Positions 17,579-26,363 of a stretch of DNA of 64,000 bases are shown in pieces. The first letter of the stretch is position 1. Each line of letters begins with the position of its first letter. Source of the DNA: JAEUHZ01 sp964552795 (GTDB lineage: Bacteria; Planctomycetota; UBA1135; GCA-002686595); the NCBI GenBank assembly GCA_964552795.1, contig CAZKIO010000014.1, positions 1 to 64,000 of the forward strand. Direction: 5' to 3'. Made by a program: the position numbers and the translations under genes. A model generated the notes under the pieces. The model saw only the letters and a program-made list of their open reading frames with translations. It searched no databases and was not told where the DNA came from.

Positions 17579-17986
17579 TCAGTTGCCGCGCGCGATCGGC
17601 CCCAGGCCGCGCGCCGCGAGCCACGCGATCAGGCGCTCGGTCTGCTCGCCCTGCACGACCAGCGCGCCGTCGACGACGCGCGCGCCCGCGCCCAGGCCGC
17701 GCGCCGCGTCGCGCGCGAGCCGAGCGACGTCGATCCCGGCGAGACCCGCGCCCTCCGCGATCGTGACCGCCTTGCCGCCGTGGCCCTTGCGCTCGCGGCG
17801 CACGACGATGCGTCCGGCGCCCGCGGAACGCTCGGCGGACGGCGCTCCTCTGGCGGGCACGACGCCGGGCGCCGGGGTTCCGGCGCCGGCCTGCGCGGCG
17901 GGCTTCAACGCGGCGAACGGGTTGTGGACCAGCCGTCCGGCGGACGGTGCGGACTCGTTCCCAGGATCCCGGTCGCGGCGCTGCAC
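17579..17986 (-). CDS. SUI1/YciH-family translation factor
   Basis: The 135-residue protein has the eIF1/SUI1 fold after a Pro/Ala-rich N-terminal 60 residues. The core VVRRERKGHGGKAVTIAEG is followed by LARDAARGLGAGARVVDGALVVQGEQTERLIAWL, matching bacterial YciH, which binds the 30S subunit and affects start-site fidelity. It starts with GTG. It converges with the Clp-like gene, leaving 6 bp. The low-complexity N-terminus is an addition relative to the usual length of about 110. Confidence 0.85.
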   Translation of the reverse strand: MQRRDRDPGNESAPSAGRLVHNPFAALKPAAQAGAGTPAPGVVPARGAPSAERSAGAGRIVVRRERKGHGGKAVTIAEGAGLAGIDVARLARDAARGLGAGARVVDGALVVQGEQTERLIAWLAARGLGPIARGN

Positions 17987-18089
17987 CGCCCGAGTCTAGC
18001 CGCTCGCGGCGCGCGCGGCCGCCCAGCGCGCGCGGCGGCGACCCGCGCCTTCCCGCGCGGAGCCCGCGGGGCTATCTTGCCGCGCCGCC

Positions 18090-19502
18090 ATGCTCTCCGC
18101 TCAGGAACCGCGCCGCGTCCGGCGTCCGCGCGCCGCGACCATGCTCGCCGCGCTGGCGGCGCTGTGCTGCGGCGCGGCGGCGCCGCTCGGCGCGGAGGAC
18201 GAGATCGTCGCGCAGGCCTTCGAGACGACGCTCAGCGCCGCGGAGCTCGAGGACGTCCTCGCGCTGCGTCGCGCCGCGGGCGAGGAGGGTCGCGGCAGCC
18301 TGCGCCACCTGGCCGAGTCGCGGCTGCTCGAGAAGCTCGGGCGCGAGAACGGGCTGATGTTCTCGGAGAAGGACCTGGAGCAGCGCGCCGCGGAGTTCGA
18401 CCGGCAGATCAAGGCCTCCGGCGACGCCGAGGGCCTCGCCGGGCACCTCAAGCGCGCGCGCCTCTCGCGCGCGGAGTTCCTGCGCTACCTGGCGCTGGCG
18501 CAGGTGCACGAGACGCTGACGCGCCGCGCGCTGGGCCTCTCCGACACGGCCGCCGTGACGCCCGACCAGCAGCGCCTGTGGATGGAGGAGGAGCTCGGCA
18601 AGCGCTCGTTCCAGGCCTTCGCCCCGCCGTGGAAGGACGGCATCGCCGCGCGCGCCGACGACTTCACGATCTCCTCCGCCGAGTTCCTGGCCTACATGCG
18701 CAAGCACCTGCCGGCCGAGATGCTGCGCGAGGACTGCTACCAGCTCCTGCTCGCCAAGCGGATGCTCGCGCGCATGCCCGACGTCGCGCCCGAGCGCCTG
18801 CAGCGCGCCTACGAGGAGGAGATCCAGCGTCGCCGCGACGAGGCCGGCGCCGACCCGCGCAACAAGGGCGTCGGCCTGGACCAGATCCTGTCCGCGCAGG
18901 GCATCCAGGTCGCGCGCCTCGCCGAGGATCCGGCGGTGCGCATCTCGGCGCTCTCCAAGCTGTGGGTCGAGCGCGCGTACGATGCCGCGACGCTCAAGCG
19001 CGTGTACCAGGACGAGCGCGAGCTGTTCGACGGCCACTACGGACCGGCGCACGAGGTGACGCTCCTGTTCCTGCGCGCGGCGCGCCTGAAGAACGAGTTC
19101 AACCCGCGCACGTTCGAGGAGGCCGAGGCCGAGTTGCGCGGGCTGATGGTCGGCGTGCGCACGCGGCAGGAGCTGCAGCAGCTCGCCAAGCAGCGCTCCG
19201 AGGACGCCGACTCGCGCGCGGCGGGCGGCGAGCTGGGCTGGGTGTCGCCGCTGTCGCCCAAGATCCCGCGCGAGATCCGCGCGCTGGTCACGGAACGCCT
19301 GGCGCTGCCCGACGGACAGGCCGCCGGGCTGGCGGGGCCCTTGCGCCTGTCGACCGGCGCCTGTCTGCTCTGGATCGGACGCCGGCGTCCGGCGCCTTCC
19401 TGGGACGTCATGTCGGCCTACGTGAAGGCCGAACTGCGCCGGCGATTCGTCGAGGACGTGCTGCCGCGTTCGGCGCTCTCCACCGTGTACGAGGAACCCT
19501 GA
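18090..19502 (+). CDS. Exported PpiC/SurA-type peptidyl-prolyl isomerase-like protein
   Basis: The 470-residue protein has an N-terminal export signal (MLAALAALCCGAAAPLGA; ATG 18141 is an alternative start), long helical regions like the SurA chaperone module (about 45-310), and a C-terminal parvulin-like domain. The parvulin marks are VTLLFLRAAR, the segment AGGELGWVSPLSPKIPREI and AGPLRLSTGACLLWIGRR. Its TGA overlaps the ATG of the first microcompartment vertex gene (TGATG), so it is co-translated with that cluster. This coupling of an exported foldase to cytoplasmic shell proteins is unexpected. Confidence 0.8.
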   Translation: MLSAQEPRRVRRPRAATMLAALAALCCGAAAPLGAEDEIVAQAFETTLSAAELEDVLALRRAAGEEGRGSLRHLAESRLLEKLGRENGLMFSEKDLEQRAAEFDRQIKASGDAEGLAGHLKRARLSRAEFLRYLALAQVHETLTRRALGLSDTAAVTPDQQRLWMEEELGKRSFQAFAPPWKDGIAARADDFTISSAEFLAYMRKHLPAEMLREDCYQLLLAKRMLARMPDVAPERLQRAYEEEIQRRRDEAGADPRNKGVGLDQILSAQGIQVARLAEDPAVRISALSKLWVERAYDAATLKRVYQDERELFDGHYGPAHEVTLLFLRAARLKNEFNPRTFEEAEAELRGLMVGVRTRQELQQLAKQRSEDADSRAAGGELGWVSPLSPKIPREIRALVTERLALPDGQAAGLAGPLRLSTGACLLWIGRRRPAPSWDVMSAYVKAELRRRFVEDVLPRSALSTVYEEP

Positions 19503-19801
19503 TGCTGATCGGAAAGGTCGTGGGCAGCGTCGTGGCGACGCGCAAGGACGAGAAGCTCGAGAACCACAAGCTCCTCGTGGTGCAGGTGCACGACCAGGCC
19601 AACAAGCCCAAGGACCAGTACGTGGTCGCCGTCGATGCGGTCGGCGCGGGGCAGGACGACCTCGTGCTGTACGCGACCGGTTCCAGCGCGCGCCAGACGC
19701 GCCAGACCGAGAACCGGCCCTGCGACGCCGTGGTGATGGCGATCGTCGACTCGTGGGACCTGGGCGGTCACAACGTCTACGAGAAGTGGGCGGGAAGCTG
19801 A
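19502..19801 (+). CDS. EutN/CcmL-type microcompartment vertex protein 1
   Basis: This 99-residue BMC-P domain protein belongs to the family that forms pentamers capping the vertices of polyhedral shells. Typical features are the opening MLIGKVVGSVVATRKDEKL, the strand LLVVQ, VVAVDAVGAGQDDLVLYATGSSAR and the closing CDAVVMAIVDSWDLGG. The start overlaps the PpiC-like stop. It is the closest of the three to the classical EutN/CcmL consensus. Confidence 0.93.
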   Translation: MLIGKVVGSVVATRKDEKLENHKLLVVQVHDQANKPKDQYVVAVDAVGAGQDDLVLYATGSSARQTRQTENRPCDAVVMAIVDSWDLGGHNVYEKWAGS

Positions 19802-19802
19802 G

Positions 19803-20105
19803 ATGTACCTGGCGCGCGTGATCGGCCGCGTCGTCGCGACGCAGCGCTACGAGGGACTCGCGGGCGTGCCGCTGCAGTGGATCCAGCCGCTCGACGAGCG
19901 CGGGGCGGACATGGGCGACGCGCTGGTGGCGTGCGCGGTGGTCTCGACCGGCCCGGGCGACCTGGTGCAGTTCGTCGACGGCCGCGAGGCGGCGCTGGCT
20001 TGCCCCGAGACGTTCGTGCCCGTCGACGCCGCGATCATCGGCTACGTGGAGCAGGTCTTCGCCAACGGCGCGTTCGTCGGCCGGGCGGCCGTGGAGGCGC
20101 GCTGA
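19803..20105 (+). CDS. EutN/CcmL-type microcompartment vertex protein 2
   Basis: This second BMC-P protein has 100 residues. It opens MYLARVIGRVVATQRYEGL and keeps the PLQWIQPLDERG strand, a LVACAVVSTGPGDLVQFVDGREA core and AAIIGYVEQV. It is the most diverged copy: the usual GSSAR near the middle is GREAA. It starts 1 bp after the previous stop and its TGA overlaps the next ATG. Confidence 0.9.
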   Translation: MYLARVIGRVVATQRYEGLAGVPLQWIQPLDERGADMGDALVACAVVSTGPGDLVQFVDGREAALACPETFVPVDAAIIGYVEQVFANGAFVGRAAVEAR

Positions 20106-20410
20106 TGTTCCTGGCCGAGGTCGTCGGCACGGTCGTCGCGCCGGTGCAGATCCCGGTGCTGGAGGGGCGCACGCTGCTGCTCCTGCGCCCCATCGCGCCC
20201 GACGGCCGCGCGCTGGGCAAGACGCGCATCGGCATCGACCGCGCCCAGGCCGGCGTGGGCGACCGCGTGCTGGTGATCGACGAGGGCAACTCGGCGCGCC
20301 AGATCCTGGGCGACAAGGACGCTGCGGCCAAGACGATCGTGGTCGGCGTCGTGGACTACGTCGAGGTCGGCGGCGCGCTGGCCTACGACCACCGTGCGAG
20401 GAGCGGATGA
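20105..20410 (+). CDS. EutN/CcmL-type microcompartment vertex protein 3
   Basis: This third BMC-P protein has 101 residues. It has MFLAEVVGTVVAPVQIPVLEG, LLLLRPIAPDG, RAQAGVGDRVLVIDEGNSARQI and IVVGVVDYVEVGG. Three vertex proteins per locus is the arrangement reported for Planctomycetes-Verrucomicrobia microcompartments. Its stop overlaps the aldolase start as ATGA. Confidence 0.92.
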   Translation: MFLAEVVGTVVAPVQIPVLEGRTLLLLRPIAPDGRALGKTRIGIDRAQAGVGDRVLVIDEGNSARQILGDKDAAAKTIVVGVVDYVEVGGALAYDHRARSG

Positions 20411-21135
20411 GCACCCTGGAGGAAACGGCCCGCGCACGCGGCTGGAGCGAGGAGGAGGCGCGGCTGCGCAACGCGATCTGCGAGATCGGGCGCCTGTGCT
20501 ACGCGCGCAACTACATCGTCGGCGCGGACGGCAACATCTCGGCGCAGCTCGCCGACAAGACCGTGCTGATCACGCCGGCCGGCGCGATGAAGGGCTTCCT
20601 TGCGCCGGAGCAGTTGGCGCACGTCGACCTCTCCGGTCGCACCGTCGACCAGGGCCCCAAGGCCTCGACCGAGGTCGGGATCCACATGGTCAGCTACCAC
20701 GAGCGGCCCGACATCCGCGCGGTGCTGCACTGCCACCCGCCGCACGCCGTGGCGCTGACGCTGGCCGGCATCGACATGCAGATCCCGGTCATCCCCGAGA
20801 TCATCGTCACGATCGGCGGCATCCCCACCGCGCCCTTCGGCACGCCCGGGACCGACGAGCTGCCCGAGTCGATCCGCAACATCGTGCGCTGCTCGGACAC
20901 GGTCGTGATGCAGAACCACGGCTCGGTGACGCTCGGGACCAACCTGCTCGACGCCTACAAGAAGCTCGACATGCTCGAGCACACCGCGCGCATCCTGTGG
21001 ATCGCGAACTGCATCGGGACGGTCAAGCCGCTCGACCCCGAGGCCGTGCAGAAGCTGCTCGGCACGCGCCAGAAGCTCGGAATCCGCACGCTCAACACGC
21101 TGGAGAACCAGTGCGGCCGCGGCGCGTCGCGCTGA
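20407..21135 (+). CDS. Class II aldolase (fuculose/rhamnulose-1-phosphate aldolase type)
   Basis: The 242-residue class II aldolase/adducin enzyme cleaves sugar phosphates such as L-fuculose-1-phosphate to dihydroxyacetone phosphate and lactaldehyde. Visible residues are the phosphate loop VGADGNISAQL (38-48), LITPAGAMKG, the catalytic Glu89 in STEVGIH, zinc ligands His108 and His110 (LHCHPPHA) and His171 (QNHGSVTLG). In PVM-type microcompartments this enzyme generates the aldehyde that is processed inside the shell. Here it follows three vertex genes with a 4-base overlap, but no aldehyde dehydrogenase, PduL or BMC-H gene is nearby. Confidence 0.9.
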   Translation: MSTLEETARARGWSEEEARLRNAICEIGRLCYARNYIVGADGNISAQLADKTVLITPAGAMKGFLAPEQLAHVDLSGRTVDQGPKASTEVGIHMVSYHERPDIRAVLHCHPPHAVALTLAGIDMQIPVIPEIIVTIGGIPTAPFGTPGTDELPESIRNIVRCSDTVVMQNHGSVTLGTNLLDAYKKLDMLEHTARILWIANCIGTVKPLDPEAVQKLLGTRQKLGIRTLNTLENQCGRGASR

Positions 21136-22103
21136 TCGCGCTGGCGACCGCGACGCTGCTCTTGGTCCTGGAGGGCGCCGCGCGCGTCGCCGCGCACGCC
21201 GCCGGCCGGCCGCGCGGCCTGGGGCTCGACCCCGTGCTGGGCTGGCGCCCGCTGCCCGACGTCGAGAAGCGCGGCGCGTGGTGGGGCCGCGAACGCGCCG
21301 CGCGCACCAACGCGCTGGGCTGGCGCGACGCGCCGCGCGCCGTCGCGAAGCCCGCCGGCGTGCGCCGCGCGGTCCTGCTGGGCGACTCGTTCGTGTTCGG
21401 CGTGAACGTCGACGACGGCGAGCGCGTGTCGGAGCACCTGGAGCGCGAAGTGCCGGGCCTGGAGGCCTGGAACCTGGGCGTGACCGCCTACGGACCCGAC
21501 CAGGAACTGCTCGTGCTGGAGACGCTGGTGCCGGAGTACGCGCCGGATCTCGTGGTGTGGTTCGTGTGCCTCTCCAACGACGTCGAGGACCTGCGCCACC
21601 GCGTGCGCTACGGCTGGGCCAAGCCCTGGTTCGGCCCGCCGGCGGCGGGCGCGTGGCGGCGGCACGCGCCCGAGCCGGGCGCCCTGGCGCGCCTGCGCGA
21701 CGCGAGCTACCTCGTCGAGTTCGCGCTCGCGCCGCTGGACGGACGGCGCGTTGCGCATCGGCTCGCTCCGGACTGGGAGGATCCACGCGCGGATGCGCTG
21801 CAACTGCTGGGCGCGATCGCCGGACGGATGCGCGCGCGCGCCGCGGAGCTCGGCGCGCAGTTCCTGTGCGTCGTGATCCCCTCCGACCTGCAGGAGTCCG
21901 AGCCGCGCGCCGCCGACACGCGGGCCGTCGAGGCTTTGCGCACCTGCGGATTGGATCCCGTGCTGCTGCGGCCCGCGTTCGCGGCCGCGATCGGCGCCGG
22001 AAAAGGCGTCCTGCAAGCCGACGGGCATTGGACCGCCCCCGGACACGCGCTGGCCGCGCACCTCGTCGCGGCCGAGCTGCGCGCGCGCGCGCTGGTCCGC
22101 TGA
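21111..22103 (+). CDS. Membrane-anchored SGNH/GDSL-type hydrolase
   Basis: The protein has 330 residues from a GTG that overlaps the aldolase end by 25 nt. An N-terminal anchor (RRVALIALATATLLLVLEGAARV) precedes an SGNH esterase domain: block I VLLGDSFVFG (Ser93), a NLGVTAYGPDQEL segment, LVVWFVCLSND (block III Asn) and the C-terminal DGHWTAPGH carrying the Asp/His pair (about 304 and 306). Related proteins act on acylated polysaccharides or lipids outside the membrane. It could belong to the same transcript as the aldolase; the acyl substrate is not predictable. Confidence 0.8.
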   Translation: MRPRRVALIALATATLLLVLEGAARVAAHAAGRPRGLGLDPVLGWRPLPDVEKRGAWWGRERAARTNALGWRDAPRAVAKPAGVRRAVLLGDSFVFGVNVDDGERVSEHLEREVPGLEAWNLGVTAYGPDQELLVLETLVPEYAPDLVVWFVCLSNDVEDLRHRVRYGWAKPWFGPPAAGAWRRHAPEPGALARLRDASYLVEFALAPLDGRRVAHRLAPDWEDPRADALQLLGAIAGRMRARAAELGAQFLCVVIPSDLQESEPRAADTRAVEALRTCGLDPVLLRPAFAAAIGAGKGVLQADGHWTAPGHALAAHLVAAELRARALVR

Positions 22104-22136
22104 TGCGCGCGGGGCGCGGAGGACTAGACTGCGGCC

Positions 22137-24329
22137 ATGCGCCGCGCATCGCTCCTGCTCGCCGTGTCCGTGCCGGTGGCCGTGCTCCTGGCGTGGCTCG
22201 CGCTGCGCGGATCCGGGCCGGACGCACCGACGGGCGCGAGCGGTCCGGGCGCCGGTCTCGAGGTTCCCGGAGGCCTGGGGGAACTGCAACTGGCCGGCGA
22301 CGACGAAGCGGACGCGGATCGCAGCGGCGGCGCGAGCCTCCTGCCGCGGCCGAGTCCGGCGGCGGACGGGGCGCGCGAAGCCACCCGCACCGCGCTGCCC
22401 GTGCGCGTGCGCGCGCTCGACGCGGGCGGCCAGCCGCTGTCCGCCGTCGTGATCGCGTACGGATCGATGCCGGCGGTCGATCCGTCCGAGGCAGGGTCGC
22501 CGCAGGCAGCGACCGTTCCGGCGCCGGGTTCGCGCTACGTGCGGACCGAAGCGGACGGCGTCGCGCTGCTGCGCGACGCACCCGAGGGGCTGCTGAAGTT
22601 CATCGCGAGCAAGGACGGCTACGAGCCCGTGGTGATCGCCCCGCTGGACGCCGCCGCGCTGCCCGAGTCGTCGCTCGAGATCGTCCTGCACGATGCGAGC
22701 GGCGAAGGCTGGATCGAGATCCTCGTGCTCCAGCCGGACGGGAAGCCCTGCGCCCAAGCGCAGATCCAGGTCGAGTACAGCTGCGAACAGGTCAGCAGCT
22801 CGATCAGCAAGTTCGCCGACAGCACCGGCCGCCTGCGCGCCCGGATCGAACACGACTGCCCGGTGGCAGTGCGCGCCAACGACCGCGCGGGCCGGTTCGG
22901 CGCCGCGGAACGGCTCGGGTTGTCGCGCCTGCAGCGCGAGGTCGTGCTGCAGCTCACGCGGCCGCGCCAACTGTTGCTAAGCGTGTTCGACGGCCGCGGC
23001 ACGGCGCTGCCGCGCTTCGACGCGCGCGTCGTCGCTCCGGACAACCCGCACCGGCTCGTCGGCAGCTCGGTCGAGGACGTCAGTTCCCAGGCCGGCGCCG
23101 TGATCCTCAACGTGCCCGATCTCGCCTGCGTGGTGGTCGTCGAGAGCGAAGGCTACGCGCGCGCCGAGCTGGGTCCCTACCCGGTGGGCGGCGTGCCGCC
23201 CGAGCTCGAGGTGCGCCTCGCGGCGCTCGCGGGGATCAGCGGGCGCGTGCTGTCCGGCGGACGCCCCGTGGCCGGAGCGCAGGTCGGCGTCCACCCCGCC
23301 TACGGTCCCGACCGGCACGCGACGGTGGACGACCTGCCCGTGCGCAGCCAGCGCGGACCGAGCGCCCACGCCACGACCGACGCGGACGGCGTGTTCGCGC
23401 TCACGCTGCGCGAGTCCGGTCGCGTCTACGTGCGCGCGCTGGCCGAGGGGCTGGCGCCGGCCGAGGTCGGTCCGATCGACTACGACCCCGCGCGTGGATA
23501 CGCCGGTCTCGAGATCCGGATGGACGCGGGCGGCGCGATCGAGGGGCTCCTGATCGACGTCCCCGCTGCGAGCCTGCAGGGCCGCTACATCGCCGCGTCG
23601 CGCGGCGACGGCTGGCCGCGGGTCGCGCGCACCGATGCGCAGGGCCGCTACCGCCTCGAGCGGTTGACGCCCGGCCGCTGGCTCGTGCGCGCGGTGGGCC
23701 ACGATCTCGAGCACAGCCACACGCGCAGCAGCTCATTCCGCGGCAGCGATCCGCGCGAACCGCGCGAGGCGCCGGAGCTGCCCTGGGACGTGGAGGTGCA
23801 CGCCGGCCTGACGACGCCCTTCGATCTCGATCTCACCGCGCGGCCGCGCGTGGAGGGCGAGTTGGCTGCCCGGACCCCGCTCCCCGGCAAGTGGACGGCC
23901 GAATTGCGCTCCATGGACGGATCCGAATTGCGCGCGCGGTGCGACATCGACGCCGCGGGACGCTTCACGCTGCTCGGCCGCGCGCCCGGCGCGCACACGC
24001 TGCAGATCTCGGCCGAACTCCCCGGCGAGAACGGCCGCGTCGCGCGTCTGCGCTACATGGCGGTCGACGTGCAGCTTCCCGCGGGAGCGCTGCGCTGGCG
24101 CCAGGCGGTCGAATTCGGCCGGCTCACGCTGCGCGGCGCGCGCATCCAAGGCGCCACCGCGCAGCTCTTCGCACCGGATGGCGCGGTCGCGCTGATTGCC
24201 TGCGACGGACCGCTCGAGCTGCCGGCCGCACCGGCGGGCAAGTGGACCCTGCAGGGTGGCCAGGCCAGCGGATCGGCCGCAAGGTGCGAGTTGGCGCCGG
24301 GCGGCGCCGCGGTCCTCGGCTCCGACTGA
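22137..24329 (+). CDS. Large envelope protein with carboxypeptidase-regulatory-like domains
   Basis: The 730-residue protein has an N-terminal membrane anchor or signal (LLLAVSVPVAVLLAWLALRG), a Gly/Pro/Ala-rich linker and a series of Ig-like modules. Recurrent phrases are VRVRALDAGGQPLSAVVIAYG, TEADGVALLRD, ISGRVLSGGRPVAGAQVGV and TDADGVFALTLRESGRVYVRA. They are typical of CarboxypepD_reg-like (transthyretin-like) domains. No enzymatic domain is visible. Similar architecture occurs at 31316 and 48571. A periplasmic structural or binding role is inferred only. Confidence 0.78.
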   Translation: MRRASLLLAVSVPVAVLLAWLALRGSGPDAPTGASGPGAGLEVPGGLGELQLAGDDEADADRSGGASLLPRPSPAADGAREATRTALPVRVRALDAGGQPLSAVVIAYGSMPAVDPSEAGSPQAATVPAPGSRYVRTEADGVALLRDAPEGLLKFIASKDGYEPVVIAPLDAAALPESSLEIVLHDASGEGWIEILVLQPDGKPCAQAQIQVEYSCEQVSSSISKFADSTGRLRARIEHDCPVAVRANDRAGRFGAAERLGLSRLQREVVLQLTRPRQLLLSVFDGRGTALPRFDARVVAPDNPHRLVGSSVEDVSSQAGAVILNVPDLACVVVVESEGYARAELGPYPVGGVPPELEVRLAALAGISGRVLSGGRPVAGAQVGVHPAYGPDRHATVDDLPVRSQRGPSAHATTDADGVFALTLRESGRVYVRALAEGLAPAEVGPIDYDPARGYAGLEIRMDAGGAIEGLLIDVPAASLQGRYIAASRGDGWPRVARTDAQGRYRLERLTPGRWLVRAVGHDLEHSHTRSSSFRGSDPREPREAPELPWDVEVHAGLTTPFDLDLTARPRVEGELAARTPLPGKWTAELRSMDGSELRARCDIDAAGRFTLLGRAPGAHTLQISAELPGENGRVARLRYMAVDVQLPAGALRWRQAVEFGRLTLRGARIQGATAQLFAPDGAVALIACDGPLELPAAPAGKWTLQGGQASGSAARCELAPGGAAVLGSD

Positions 24330-24356
24330 TCCGCGGCGCACCGGCCACGCAATGGA

Positions 24357-24390
24357 GCGGGGCGGCTCGCGTGTGCGCGAACCGCCCCGC
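24357..24390. terminator. G/C-rich hairpin between convergent genes
   Basis: A 15-bp stem with one mismatch (GCGGGGCGGCTCGCG at 24357-24371 with CGCGAACCGCCCCGC at 24376-24390) has a 4-nt loop and lies between stops at 24329 (+) and 24430 (-). No T-tract follows on either strand, so termination efficiency is uncertain. Confidence 0.6.
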
Positions 24391-24429
24391 GTCGAACAGC
24401 CTCGGCGCGAGGCCGTCGGCCAACTCACC

Positions 24430-26073
24430 TCACGGCGCCCAGGCGATCTCGAAACCGTTCGAGAGGTTGAACACCGACGGCGTGCAGAACGCCGCGGAGT
24501 TGCGGTACCAGGCCTGGTAGGTGCGCGTGCCGGCCGTCGTGACGCCGCCGCGCACCGAGACCGACGGATCGCCCGCCTGCGGGTACGTGCTGGTCGCCGC
24601 GCCGGGCGTGCCCGTCGCCGTGTAGGTCTTCAGGCGGATGATCGTGCCGCCCGCGCAGCGCAGGCCGTCGCCGAACTGGCTGCCGGCACCGCCGTTCTGC
24701 TGCGTCGTGCCCTGGAAGAACAGCACGCTGGCCGCGGGCAGGTTGCCGGCGCTCAAGAGGACCGTGTCGCCCGAGATGCTCGGCGTGCCCGTCCCGCGCA
24801 GGCTGGCGCCCACGCCGAACGAGTTGAGGCAGCCCAGGCCCGCGCCGCTCGCGCTGTTGTTGGCGCAGGGGCAGCCCGGGGTCGGGTTGGCCGCCGAGCC
24901 CTCGCAGAACACGGTGCCGGCGCTGACCGGACCGGACGAGCAATTCGCCCGCAGGTTGAAGCGGTAGGAGTTGCCGTTGGTGGTCTGGAACGGAGGCGCC
25001 GAGTTCGCGGTCAGGTTGTTCATGTCCAGCGGCCCGCCGGCGTTGCCCACCAGCCAGCCCATGAACGGACGCCCGCCGCAACCGGTCACGTCACGCGGGG
25101 CCGGGAAGCCGGTCGTGTGCTCGACCCAGGCACCGATGAAGAACTTCCCGGTGGCCGTCACCGAGGACGACAGCGCGATGGTCTGGAAGGCGTCGGTGTG
25201 CTGGCCGACCATGGGCGCCGAGCCGGAACCGAGCAGCACCGCGTCGTTGGGGTTGCCGTCGTCATTGGGGTCTTCCCAGACCGCGACGTTCCCCGTCAGA
25301 CCCGCGGGCAGCGGCGAACCCGTGCCCGTCCAGCCCCAGATCGTGGAGACCGTGGACACGGTGGTGGCCGAGCCGATGTCGCCGATGCTGTGAATCCAGC
25401 CGGTCGAGCGCAGCGTGCCCTGGGTGCCGACGCTGTTGGCGTTCTCGGTCGTTCCATCGTCGTGCTGGCACGTCTCGGCGGGCACGTAGCTGATCGTGAA
25501 CGTTCCCATGCCGCCGGCCGACCCCGTGCCAGGGTACGAGCCGATCTGCAGCATGTACTGGCTGCCGGCAACCGCGTCGAACTCAGTCCACGACTGGTAG
25601 TTGAACGGCACGATGTTGCCCGCGATGTCGTCGTTGCAGCCGAGCGCGGTCGCGCCGTTCGGCGGACAGGTGGCGCCCGAGTACGCGGCGATCTTGGTGT
25701 CGACCGTCGTCCCGCCGCAGGTCGAGACCTGGACGCGTCCCGTGCTGGGCGCGGTCCAGACGAACCACACGTCGAAGTTGATCGCGATCAGGTTGTAGAA
25801 GATGCAGTTGACCGTCGACTGGCCCTCCGAACCGGTGGTCGCGGCGCTGCTGTTGAACGGGAACGTGCCCGTGCCGCTGATCGGATCCGGCGTCGCGCAC
25901 GAGTCCGAACCGGTCGAGGCCAGCGACGAAGTGCCCGAGCCGCCTGAGCCTTGCTGGATCTGCCGCCCGTTCAGCGCGGGCCGATCGTCTTCCACCATGA
26001 CGTTCTGCGCGAATCCGTGAGGGAGGACCAGCGCCGTCAGCGCACACAGAGGCGTGAGGGATCGTGAGAGCAT
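24430..26073 (-). CDS. Secreted protein with pre-peptidase-like region and shared C-terminal domain
   Basis: The protein has 547 residues from ATG 26073, which opens into the signal peptide MLSRSLTPLCALTALVLPHGFAQ. The N-terminal half contains DVWFVWTAPSTGRVQVSTCGG, TKIAAYSGATCPPNG and CNDDIAGN. This is the pattern of bacterial pre-peptidase/cell-surface Ig-like domains (PPC-type) with internal Cys pairs. A middle domain (IWGWTGTGSPLPAG, VAVWEDPNDDGNPND) is not recognised but looks beta-rich. The C-terminal 150 residues are the shared tail (FCEGSAANPTPGCPC, FGDGLRCAGG, AFC, IAWAP). Function is unknown. Confidence 0.83.
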   Translation of the reverse strand: MLSRSLTPLCALTALVLPHGFAQNVMVEDDRPALNGRQIQQGSGGSGTSSLASTGSDSCATPDPISGTGTFPFNSSAATTGSEGQSTVNCIFYNLIAINFDVWFVWTAPSTGRVQVSTCGGTTVDTKIAAYSGATCPPNGATALGCNDDIAGNIVPFNYQSWTEFDAVAGSQYMLQIGSYPGTGSAGGMGTFTISYVPAETCQHDDGTTENANSVGTQGTLRSTGWIHSIGDIGSATTVSTVSTIWGWTGTGSPLPAGLTGNVAVWEDPNDDGNPNDAVLLGSGSAPMVGQHTDAFQTIALSSSVTATGKFFIGAWVEHTTGFPAPRDVTGCGGRPFMGWLVGNAGGPLDMNNLTANSAPPFQTTNGNSYRFNLRANCSSGPVSAGTVFCEGSAANPTPGCPCANNSASGAGLGCLNSFGVGASLRGTGTPSISGDTVLLSAGNLPAASVLFFQGTTQQNGGAGSQFGDGLRCAGGTIIRLKTYTATGTPGAATSTYPQAGDPSVSVRGGVTTAGTRTYQAWYRNSAAFCTPSVFNLSNGFEIAWAP

Positions 26074-26363
26074 GAGTTTCGAGGAGATCGCCCTGAAGTA
26101 GCGGAACGGGAACGGGGAGGTCCGCAGGCCGGCGCGGGTCGGGCGATCGGGAGCACCCGCGGCGGGTCGCACTTCCCCTGAGGGACGACTGTTCCGATTC
26201 AGTATGACGCGCGGCCGCGGAACGTGGGTTCCCCGCGTGTTCGGATTGAAGCGGTTTCCGCGGCGCGACCGGGAGCGGGCGCCCATCCCCCCCCCCTCCT
26301 TGACAAGCGGACCGGCAATGCCGTTGTCAGCGCCGCGCGCAGCGCTGGCCAATCCCCTCCACC

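Noticed and set aside
26299..26330. Inverted repeat TGACAA...TTGTCA as terminator of the gene ending at 26364
   Set aside because: The stem is only 6 bp with a small inner hairpin and has no T-tract on the relevant strand.
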